Of a stretch of 46,238 bases of DNA, positions 7,242-14,282 are shown piece after piece. Source of the DNA: Sphingomonas sp. PR090111-T3T-6A (GTDB taxonomy: Bacteria; Pseudomonadota; Alphaproteobacteria; Sphingomonadales; Sphingomonadaceae). The stretch is from the NCBI RefSeq assembly GCF_000383095.1, contig NZ_AORL01000002.1, forward strand, positions 1 through 46,238. Reading direction: 5' to 3'. A model generated the notes under the pieces. The model was not told the origin of the DNA, searched no databases, and saw nothing but the letters and a program-made list of their open reading frames with translations. Made by a program: the position numbers and the translations under genes. The number at the start of each line of letters is the position of its first letter. Position 1 is the first letter of the stretch.

Positions 7242-10200
7242 GGTCCGATTCCGTCCTTTCGCGGAAGAGCCAGGAGAACAGGCGCTGCCGGCGCGGCGCG
7301 GTATCGGCGTAGGCCAGCCGCGCGGGCAGCGTGATCGTCACCGTGGAGCCCATGCCGGGATGGGAATCGATTTCAAGATCCCCGCCGATCCGTTCGGCGC
7401 GCTCGCGCATCCCGACCAGGCCGAAATGTCCCGGCTTGTGCCCCTGTTCGAGGATGGCGCGCTCGAAGCCCACGCCGTCGTCGCGTATTTCCACGCCGAG
7501 ATGGCGCAGGCCGAAGCGGACGATGATGTCGATGGAACCGGCTTTCGCATGATGGGCCACGTTGAGCAAAGCCTCGTCCACGATCCGGCTGAGTTCGACC
7601 GAGACGAGCCGGTCGATTAGTCGCGGCTTGCCCTCCGCGACGATCCGGATCGGGATCGGCGGATCGAACGCCGCCTCGACCGCCCGGTCGCGGAGCAGTT
7701 CGGGGAGATCGCCCGAGGCTTCGGCGGTTCGCAGATTCTGTACGCGGCTGCGCGCCTCCACCATGATCTCGTCGGCGCGCCGAAGCGCGGTCTCCAGCTT
7801 CGCGCGCGTCGCCTCTTCGGCGGGCATCTTGTTGGCGACCGACTGAAAGCGCAGCACCAGCCCCTGCACACCCTGCAACAAAGTATCGTGGAGTTCGCGC
7901 GCGATCCGCTCCCGCTCGCCAAGCCGCTCCTCCAGCCGGCTGTGGATATCGCGCGCGACCTGCCCCATCCGCACCCAGTAGGCGAGCCAGAGCAGCAGTC
8001 CAACGACCAGCACCCATAAGAGGGTGAACCAACGCGACTGCACGAAGGTGGGGGGGATGACGAAGTCGACCGTCGCCCCTTGCTGGTTCCAGACGCCGTT
8101 GTCGTTGGCGGCGATCAGGTGGAAGCGATATGTGCCCGGCGCGAGATTGGTGTAGAAGCCCTGGCGGCGGGTTCCCGCCTCCACCCAATCCGTATCGAGC
8201 CCCTCCAGCCGGTAGCGGACATGGGTCGTGCGCGGGTTCGAGAAGCTGAGCACCGCGAAATCGATATGGAGGTTGGTCGTGCCCGCCGGCAGCGTGACCA
8301 TCGTCGGGTCGCGATAGGTGCGGTCGGCGACGAGCGCGCTGATCGCCACCGCCGGCGCGATCCGGCTGCGTGTGATCTGGTTCGGATCGAGCCACAAGGT
8401 CCCGCTCTGCGTGGCGATCCACAGCCGTCCGTCTCCACCCTGCACGATGGCCTGGCGGCTGTGCGAATGCGGCCGGCTGCGCAACCCGTCGATGGAGCCT
8501 AACGCCAGCATCGGCGGGATCATGCCGGGGTCGCCGAAAGCGCGCTCCAGAGCGTCGGTGCGGACGCGCAATATCCCGGCCGGGCTGGCGAGCCAGGTGT
8601 CGCCGGTGGGCGTGCGGACGATCCCGTTCACGCCGCTGAACTGCGGGACGCGCCGGGCGGAGATGCTGGCGAAACGTCCGTTGCGGATGCGCCCCAGCCC
8701 GAACCGGCCTGCGACATAGACGGTATCGGGGGCGGCCAGGTACAGCGTCACATCATCCGGCGCATAGCCATCGCGCGGTATCCGGATCGAACGCCGTGTC
8801 GTGCCCTCGATCCGGCTGATCATGTCGTTGTTCCATTGGACGATCAGCCGGCCTTGCGCATCGGTGATCATCCCCTTGGGCAGGAAGGCAGGGCCGGGCG
8901 CGCCGAACATCTTTTCCCAGCGGCCCGCATGAAGGCGCGCCATGCCGCCGAAGGACGCCGTGACCCAGAAGTCGCCCTGCGCATCGAACGCGCAGTCATA
9001 GGCGGTATAGGCCAGCGGCACATTGTGCGGCAGCGACCGGATGTGGCCGTTTCGCCAGATCACCACCTGCTTGTCCTTGTGCAGGCCGATCCAGATCGAG
9101 TGGTCGGGGGCTTCGCACAGGGTGCGCGGTTCCTTGTCGGTGTGAAAGATCGGTTCGGGGCGGCCGCCGGGGCGTACGCGATAGACGGTGGTCTCCTCGC
9201 CGATATAAACTGTGCCGTCGGAGGCGCGGAGCAGGAGGTCGCCGTAGGTCGCCGACTCGGTGAGTTTCGGCTCGAAGCGCAGCGTCGCGGGCCAGAAGCG
9301 GTCCATCCCATTGTCCGTCGCGACCCAAATATTGCCTTCGGCATCCTGGAAGGCCTGACTCGTGGTGTTGGAGGAGAGGCCGTCGCGCGTGGTGAAGCGC
9401 TCGACCTGCGCCACCGCCTCGGCCGCGGAGGCCGCGCCGCGCGGATCGGGATGGGCCACGCGCTGTAGCCCGTCATAATAAGTCGGGACCCACAGATTGC
9501 CCTCGCGATCGAACGTGGGACGCCCCCGGATTCGCGCGAGATCGGTCGCATAGGCATGGCGCAGCGGCGGAGGATCGCCTTGCCCGGCCGGACCGGTGAT
9601 CGGATAGCTGCCGTGGCGGTCGGTCAGCCAGACCCGTTCCTGCGGATCGAGCGACAGCCGCCCCATCGCCCGCCGCTCGCGCCTGACGATCTCGAAATGC
9701 TCGCCGTTGGGCGCCAGCCGCGCGACCGATCCTGTGAAGGAGACCCAGACGGTGCCGTCGCGCGTCACCGCCATGCTGTACGGGTTGTCGAGCGGCGCAC
9801 CCGCTTGGCCCCCGAACGCGGTCCAACGATTGTCGCGATAGCGCAGGAGCGGGATGCCGACCCGTTCGGTCAGCACCCAGACCGTCCCGTCACCGGTTTC
9901 GTGCATCGCGATCACGCGGTGCGGCGCCGCCGGCGCCCGCAGGAAGCTCAGCCGGCCGTTTCGATAGACCGCGAAGCGTCCGGAACGCTCGAAATTGGTC
10001 CAGACATCGCCGTTCCGGCGCACGAGGATCGCTGATGGCGCGCCGTTTGCGATCATGTCCACGCCCGTGCTCACGCATTCGAAGCGCATGCCGTCGAACC
10101 GGTACAGGCCGCTGGCGGCCGCCACCCACAGGTAGCCGCGATGATCCTGCGCGAGTGCGGAGACCGGCCGCGGAGCGTCGCTCTCGTCGCTCCAGCGCTG

Positions 10201-10296
10201 GTGCGTATAATGCGCGAGCAATCGTTCCGGGGCGGCGGCGAAGGCGGCGCAGGGCAGCAGCAGCATCGCGACGAACAACGCCCTGATCAATTGCAT
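7234..10296 (-). CDS. Hybrid propeller-type sensor histidine kinase (Reg_prop/Y_Y_Y/HisKA_3)
   Basis: A 1020-residue sensor. A signal peptide (about 1-21, ending CAAFAAA) leads into a periplasmic region of about 730 residues built of repeated two-component-regulator propeller blades, with recurring units such as QDHRGYLWVAAASGLYRFDG and D-x-x-G-x-x-W-V. A Y_Y_Y-type domain (about 680-750) and one membrane helix (about 755-775) follow. The cytoplasmic part is a HisKA_3 dimerisation domain with H803 in RELHDTLLQG, then a HATPase with GVGFE and GLVGM motifs. Such sensors often respond to polysaccharide fragments, but no sugar genes adjoin this pair, so the signal is unknown. The gene overlaps the response regulator by 8 bases. 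There is no receiver domain inside the protein. Confidence 0.92.
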   Translation of the reverse strand: MQLIRALFVAMLLLPCAAFAAAPERLLAHYTHQRWSDESDAPRPVSALAQDHRGYLWVAAASGLYRFDGMRFECVSTGVDMIANGAPSAILVRRNGDVWTNFERSGRFAVYRNGRLSFLRAPAAPHRVIAMHETGDGTVWVLTERVGIPLLRYRDNRWTAFGGQAGAPLDNPYSMAVTRDGTVWVSFTGSVARLAPNGEHFEIVRRERRAMGRLSLDPQERVWLTDRHGSYPITGPAGQGDPPPLRHAYATDLARIRGRPTFDREGNLWVPTYYDGLQRVAHPDPRGAASAAEAVAQVERFTTRDGLSSNTTSQAFQDAEGNIWVATDNGMDRFWPATLRFEPKLTESATYGDLLLRASDGTVYIGEETTVYRVRPGGRPEPIFHTDKEPRTLCEAPDHSIWIGLHKDKQVVIWRNGHIRSLPHNVPLAYTAYDCAFDAQGDFWVTASFGGMARLHAGRWEKMFGAPGPAFLPKGMITDAQGRLIVQWNNDMISRIEGTTRRSIRIPRDGYAPDDVTLYLAAPDTVYVAGRFGLGRIRNGRFASISARRVPQFSGVNGIVRTPTGDTWLASPAGILRVRTDALERAFGDPGMIPPMLALGSIDGLRSRPHSHSRQAIVQGGDGRLWIATQSGTLWLDPNQITRSRIAPAVAISALVADRTYRDPTMVTLPAGTTNLHIDFAVLSFSNPRTTHVRYRLEGLDTDWVEAGTRRQGFYTNLAPGTYRFHLIAANDNGVWNQQGATVDFVIPPTFVQSRWFTLLWVLVVGLLLWLAYWVRMGQVARDIHSRLEERLGERERIARELHDTLLQGVQGLVLRFQSVANKMPAEEATRAKLETALRRADEIMVEARSRVQNLRTAEASGDLPELLRDRAVEAAFDPPIPIRIVAEGKPRLIDRLVSVELSRIVDEALLNVAHHAKAGSIDIIVRFGLRHLGVEIRDDGVGFERAILEQGHKPGHFGLVGMRERAERIGGDLEIDSHPGMGSTVTITLPARLAYADTAPRRQRLFSWLFRERTESDHA

Positions 10297-10373
10297 CGAC
10301 GTTCCCGCAATTCCGATGAGGCTCCGCCACGACGTTCGTCCATGCGTCCCATCGCCGGGAGCGGGGAAGGATG

Positions 10374-10390
10374 CTACCCCCGAACAGGGG
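10374..10390. promoter_or_regulatory. CCCC-N6-GGGG palindrome between divergent genes
   Basis: CTACCCC CGAACA GGGG lies between the start of the propeller sensor kinase and the rightward membrane protein, with another CCCC (10410-10413) shortly after. The symmetric C4/G4 arms with six-base spacing suit a LuxR-type regulator dimer. No binding data; assignment is by position and symmetry only. Confidence 0.3.
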
Positions 10391-10451
10391 ATCGGAACAT
10401 CCCCGGATACAGGCTGTCGCCGGCTGGCGACGCAGCTATCAGCATGACGTG

Positions 10452-10844
10452 GTGAAACTTATCTCCCGTTATCCGGATGGCATCACCGGTATCGCCCTGC
10501 TGTTGCTGCGCTTTTCCTGCGCGGTGGCGGCTTTCCCCGCGCTCGTGTCCTTATGGTCCGGGCCCGATGGCGGCGCGCCGGCGGCCATCGCTTCCGCCGG
10601 TGGGCTCGCGCTCGCGCTCGCGATCGGTCTCGGCACGCGGGTCATGGGGTTGCTGCTGACGGTCGCGCTCGCCGCCGTGCTGTTCGCCGCGAAGGGGGAT
10701 CGCGCGCTGTTGCTGGTGGCCGCCGGCAGCGCCGGTGCGCTCGTCCTGCAAGGGCCCGGCGCCTATTCGATCGATGCGCATCGCTATGGCCGCCGCGTCA
10801 TCCGTCTGGAGCCGCGCACCCCGGATCGGGGAGCCGGGGCGTAA
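10452..10844 (+). CDS. Small DoxX-like integral membrane protein
   Basis: About 130 residues if started at the GTG at 10452 (GTG 10449 is equally possible). The frame continues further upstream, but that stretch is not hydrophobic and reads as leader. Four hydrophobic segments are visible: LLLLRFSCAVAAFPALVSLW, AAIASAGGLALALAIGLG, a third around VMGLLLTVALAAVLFA, and a short one near LLLVAAGSAGALVL. The end GPGAYSIDAHRYGRR resembles the tail of DoxX-like proteins. Function is unknown. It is divergent from the sensor kinase and lies 78 bases upstream of the FixJ-type regulator, so it may be the first gene of that signalling operon. Confidence 0.65.
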   Translation: MKLISRYPDGITGIALLLLRFSCAVAAFPALVSLWSGPDGGAPAAIASAGGLALALAIGLGTRVMGLLLTVALAAVLFAAKGDRALLLVAAGSAGALVLQGPGAYSIDAHRYGRRVIRLEPRTPDRGAGA

Positions 10845-10922
10845 CCCGTTTCGGGATTTCGCCGCGTGATGCGCCATGAAAGACTTGTTCGCCTCCAGCC
10901 GCAACCTCCCGGGGAAAGCAGG

Positions 10923-11567
10923 ATGAAACAGACAGCACAATTGGATCGTCCGTTGGTGCTGATCGTCGACGACGATGCCGAAGTCCGGAATTCGATCGAA
11001 GAACTCATGCAGTCGGTGGGGATCGATGCGGTGGGCTTCGCGTCGACGCACGAACTGATGACGGCTCCGCTGTCCGAGCGGCCCGGTTGCCTGATCCTCG
11101 ACGTGCGGATGCCGGGGTATAGCGGGCTCGATCTTCAGAACCAGCTTGCCGCCAGCGGCAATGCGAAGCCGATCATCTTCGTCACCGGGCATGGCGACAT
11201 CCCCATGTCGGTGCAGGCCATGAAGGCGGGCGCGATCGACTTCCTGACCAAGCCGTTCCGCGATCAGGCGCTGCTGGATGCGGTGTCGATGGGGATCGAA
11301 CTCGATCGCGCGCAGCGCGTGGAGGCGGAGCGCGTGCGCCGGCAGGCCGAACGATATGCGACGCTCACCACCCGCGAGCGCGAAGTGCTGCGCGAGGTGA
11401 CCCGTGGGCGGCTCAACAAGCAGATCGGCTATGATCTGGGCATCAGCGAAGTGACGGTGAAGCTGCACCGCAGCAGCGTCATGCGGAAGATGCAGGCGAC
11501 CTCTCTCGGGGAGCTGATCGGCGCCTGGAACCTGCTTCCCGGCACGCTCCGTCAAGCAGCGGCCTAG
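10923..11567 (+). CDS. FixJ-family two-component response regulator
   Basis: A 214-residue regulator with an N-terminal receiver (acidic DDD at about 17-19, phosphoacceptor D60 in ILDVRMPG, conserved Lys in FLTKPF) and a C-terminal LuxR-type helix-turn-helix (LTTREREVLREV, then NKQIGYDLGISEVTVKLH). The frame is open for 19 more codons upstream. I choose ATG 10923 because a GGGGAAAGCAGG ribosome site precedes it and the conserved domain begins soon after. The FTKPF-type receiver plus LuxR output is the FixJ/TodT/StyR pattern. The receiver-only protein and PAS kinase downstream are the likely partners. Confidence 0.92.
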   Translation: MKQTAQLDRPLVLIVDDDAEVRNSIEELMQSVGIDAVGFASTHELMTAPLSERPGCLILDVRMPGYSGLDLQNQLAASGNAKPIIFVTGHGDIPMSVQAMKAGAIDFLTKPFRDQALLDAVSMGIELDRAQRVEAERVRRQAERYATLTTREREVLREVTRGRLNKQIGYDLGISEVTVKLHRSSVMRKMQATSLGELIGAWNLLPGTLRQAAA

Positions 11568-11580
11568 ACCATAGTATGGT
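11568..11580. promoter_or_regulatory. Perfect palindrome ACCATA-G-TATGGT
   Basis: A 13-bp perfect palindrome (6-bp arms, central G) begins right after the stop codon of the FixJ-type regulator and precedes the receiver-only gene. This length and symmetry suit a dimeric helix-turn-helix protein. The FixJ-type regulator encoded just before it is the obvious candidate, by inference only. Confidence 0.4.
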
Positions 11581-11607
11581 TACAATGCCCCAGCAATTCC
11601 GCGAGAT

Positions 11608-11637
11608 TTACCGGCGCCTTGCAAGTGGCGCCGGTAA
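11608..11637 (+). repeat. 11-bp perfect hairpin overlapping the ribosome site of the receiver-only gene
   Basis: TTACCGGCGCC (11608-11618) pairs perfectly with GGCGCCGGTAA (11627-11637) around an 8-base loop. The 3' arm runs straight into AAGGGG, the likely Shine-Dalgarno of the TTG-start gene at 11650. No U tract follows, so a simple terminator is less likely than a leader fold that limits translation or marks an RNA processing point. Confidence 0.55.
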
Positions 11638-11649
11638 GGGGCCCATCTT

Positions 11650-12030
11650 TTGCCCGAAACGCCTCTCATCGCGGTCGTGGACGATAACGAAGCGATGCGT
11701 GACGCTCTCCTGAACCTGCTCCAGGTCGAGGGCCTTTCCGCGGAGGGCTATGCCAGCGCCGGTGCCTTCCTGAACGATTTTTCGTCGCGCGCCTTCGCGT
11801 GCCTGGTCACGGATGTCCAGATGCCGGGCATAAGCGGGCTGGAGCTGCAATGCTGCCTTCGGACGATGGGCTCGGATATTCCCGTCATATTCGTCACGTC
11901 GGCCGAGGATGCCGCGACGATGGTTCAGGCCAGAGCAGAGGGCGCGGCTGCCTATCTCACCAAGCCGCTCGCGACGACCGAGTTCGTCCGTGCGCTTCGG
12001 GTCGCGCTCGGTGTGCCGGGGCGTTGCTGA
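11650..12030 (+). CDS. Receiver-only response regulator (CheY-like)
   Basis: A 126-residue single receiver domain with TTG start. Acidic pair D11-D12, phosphoacceptor D55 in VTDVQMPG, a Thr/Ser switch in VIFVTS and conserved Lys in YLTKPL are all present. There is no output domain. TTG is chosen because the conserved domain begins at residue 6, AAGGGG lies about 7 bases upstream and no ATG is available. Its stop TGA abuts the ATG of the PAS histidine kinase (1-base gap), so the two are translationally coupled. In such trios the lone receiver often serves as phosphate sink or modulator of the kinase. Confidence 0.88.
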   Translation: MPETPLIAVVDDNEAMRDALLNLLQVEGLSAEGYASAGAFLNDFSSRAFACLVTDVQMPGISGLELQCCLRTMGSDIPVIFVTSAEDAATMVQARAEGAAAYLTKPLATTEFVRALRVALGVPGRC

Positions 12031-12031
12031 G

Positions 12032-13705
12032 ATGACCGTCGATATTCCAGCGGCGGCGCTCCCGATCGAACTGCAACGGTTCGAGGCGGAGATGCGCCGG
12101 CACGATAGCGCCTGCTGGGCATTCGACATTGCGCGGGCCCGCACGCTCATCGAGTCCGTAGCGGCGGGCCAAAGCCCCGAGGGGTGGATCGAGGCCCTGC
12201 TGTCAAACATGGTGGTCGTCGAGGCGAACGCGAATGCCGTCCACCTCTTCGGCTCTTATGCAGGCCGCCGTCGAATGCTGGGGCAATCGATCCTCGGCTT
12301 CTGGCCGAGAGAGGGATGGCCCATCCTGGCCGACCTCATCGTCACGGCCGTCACGTCGCATCCCCGGCCCCATACCCGCAAACTCAGGATGAAATCGCTG
12401 GTGCTGCGTCAAACCCTGTTCACGGCACGGATGTGCGATCATCCGGATCTCGCCGACATCATGCTGCTGGCGGTTACCGCGGACCCGGTCGACGAGCGCT
12501 CCTTCTGGGCGCTGCGGGTCAGCGAGGCGCGGTACAACAACCTGATCCACCACCTCCCCTTCGCGTTCCTCGAGGTCGATTCGAGAGCCCAGGCCGACAT
12601 CTTCGACGATATGCGCCGAAAGGGGCTGCGGAACGTGGAGGCCTATCTCGACACGAATCCGACGGACATCCTGCGCGCCTGCGAGATCGTCAGGATCACC
12701 GACGTCAACGAAAGCGCCGTGCAGCTGTTCGGCGCACGGGACGCCAGCGAGTTGATCGGGCCGGTCGATCCGCTTTTCTCGGCCTCGCCGGAGACCGCCA
12801 AGCGCGTGATGATCCATCATTTCGAGGGCCATCGCAGCTATTCCGAGGTCATCAAGCTCTGGACGCTGGACGGGCGCCTCCTCGACGTATCGTTGTCGGT
12901 CACCTATCCGACGCGCCCCGAGCAGCTCGACATCACCCTGATCATGCTCGAGGACATCACCGAGCGCCTGCGCACCGAGGCGCAGCTCCGCCAGTTGCAG
13001 TCGGACTATACGCGCGCCGCGCGCATCTCGATGCTCGGGGAGCTGGCCTCCTCGATCGCGCATGAGGTCAACCAGCCTCTCTCGGCCATTCTCACCTATG
13101 CCGAAACCAGCCTGAGGTGGCTTTCGCGGGATGATGCCAACCTGGAGAAGGTCGCGCAGCTTACCACGCGCATTTCCGACAGCGCCCGCCGCGCCGCCGA
13201 GATCGTCCAGCGCATCCGCGGCATGACCGCCCGGCATGTGCCGCGCACCGTCTCCCTGGACCTGAACGAGATCGTGGACGAGGCGCTCCATTTCGTTCGG
13301 CACGAGACCGAGACGCGCTCCATCGCGCTGACCGTCCGGCTGGGCCGCGAGCTTCCGAAGATCTGCGGGGACAGGGTGCAGCTTCAGCAGGTGATCGTGA
13401 ACCTCCTGATCAACGCGGTCCAGGCCATCCAGTCCACGGGCAGCCCGTGCGGGGCGATCAGGCTTGCCACCGATCTGGACGAGCGCGGCGCGGTCACCTT
13501 CACCATCCGCGACGATGGGCCGGGTATCGCCGAGGCCGACATGAGCCGCCTGTTCCAGAGCTTCTTCACGACCAAGGACGAGGGAATGGGGATCGGGCTG
13601 GCGATCTGCCACTCGATCATCGTCGCGCATGGAGGGACGATCGGCGCCTCCAGCGAGCCCGACGGCGGGGCCCGCTTCTGGTTCTCGCTGCCGGCCTCCC
13701 GCTAG
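12032..13705 (+). CDS. PAS-domain sensor histidine kinase (FixL-like, soluble)
   Basis: A 557-residue kinase without membrane helices. Two PAS-like regions are seen at about 55-150 (NANAVHLFGSYAGR) and 185-310 (ITDVNESAVQLFGARDASEL, ending in EDITER). A HisKA domain has H344 in SSIAHEVNQPLSAI, followed by a HATPase with an N-box near NLLINAVQA, G1 DDGPGIA and the GMGIGLAI loop. The NQPL H-box is typical of the FixL/DctB group. The frame is open upstream of ATG 12032, but the upstream part reads as antisense-like Arg/Ser-rich sequence and overlaps the receiver gene. The stop/start spacing of one base supports 12032. It is the probable donor for both the receiver-only protein and the FixJ-type regulator. 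No heme-binding His can be claimed. Confidence 0.9.
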   Translation: MTVDIPAAALPIELQRFEAEMRRHDSACWAFDIARARTLIESVAAGQSPEGWIEALLSNMVVVEANANAVHLFGSYAGRRRMLGQSILGFWPREGWPILADLIVTAVTSHPRPHTRKLRMKSLVLRQTLFTARMCDHPDLADIMLLAVTADPVDERSFWALRVSEARYNNLIHHLPFAFLEVDSRAQADIFDDMRRKGLRNVEAYLDTNPTDILRACEIVRITDVNESAVQLFGARDASELIGPVDPLFSASPETAKRVMIHHFEGHRSYSEVIKLWTLDGRLLDVSLSVTYPTRPEQLDITLIMLEDITERLRTEAQLRQLQSDYTRAARISMLGELASSIAHEVNQPLSAILTYAETSLRWLSRDDANLEKVAQLTTRISDSARRAAEIVQRIRGMTARHVPRTVSLDLNEIVDEALHFVRHETETRSIALTVRLGRELPKICGDRVQLQQVIVNLLINAVQAIQSTGSPCGAIRLATDLDERGAVTFTIRDDGPGIAEADMSRLFQSFFTTKDEGMGIGLAICHSIIVAHGGTIGASSEPDGGARFWFSLPASR

Positions 13706-13727
13706 ATGTGCTTGTGGCGGATCGCGC

Positions 13728-14069
13728 CTACTTCAACTCTTTCAGCGCCATGTCGCGAAGCGTCTTTCGCGCCTGCTCGGATGTGCGCGTCGCGAAGGTG
13801 TCGGGGTCCTTCAGCCGATAGAGCTGGGCCAGCTCCTTGAGGGACGAGCGGTAGTCCGCCTCCCTTGCCTCGCATCCGGCGATCGCGGCGTCCGCCACCG
13901 CCTCATGGTCCTTGATGCTTCGCGACTTGTGGTGCGTCACCTTCAGCACGCAGTTGCGCCATTGCGCGTAAGCCAGCACCTCGGCGGCGGTGACCCGGTC
14001 CTGATCCGAGCTGCTCGCCGATGGCGAGGCGAGCGGAGCGGCGAGTTGGGCGGCCAGCAGGAAAAGCAC
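13728..14069 (-). CDS. Small exported protein with interrupted signal peptide
   Basis: A 113-codon frame beginning at GTG 14069, giving LFLLAAQLAAPLASPSA and then a soluble, mostly helical domain with two cysteines (C40, C66). Upstream in the same frame, ATG 14102 (or ATG 14120) reads M-A-N-L-stop-R-S-A-A-S-F-V and continues into the hydrophobic core. Replacing the TAG at 14088-14090 by a sense codon would give a textbook signal peptide with an Arg in its n-region. The present GTG start lacks that positive charge. The gene is therefore either expressed from GTG with a poor export signal or recently inactivated. The function of the mature domain is unknown. It is convergent with the PAS kinase gene. 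Confidence 0.5.
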   Translation of the reverse strand: MLFLLAAQLAAPLASPSASSSDQDRVTAAEVLAYAQWRNCVLKVTHHKSRSIKDHEAVADAAIAGCEAREADYRSSLKELAQLYRLKDPDTFATRTSEQARKTLRDMALKELK

Positions 14070-14282
14070 GAAGCTCGCTGCCGATCTCTAGAGATTTGCC
14101 ATGGCGAGCTGGGCGGGCATGGGTCACTCACAGGCTAGGGGCGACGAATGCCTTGCGCCGGGCAGCGAAGGCATGATCGGACTACCGAATCCCATTGCCA
14201 TAGTCATCACGGATGCGCGCGGTTTCGCTTTTTTAAGCCGCCCGGCCGCACGCCTCTTCGTTCCGGCGCACCCCCATGGGCA

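Noticed and set aside
10551-11555. 334-codon minus-strand frame
   Set aside because: Antisense of the FixJ-type regulator and small membrane protein; composition typical of high-GC shadows.
12203-13630. 475-codon minus-strand frame
   Set aside because: Antisense of the PAS histidine kinase.
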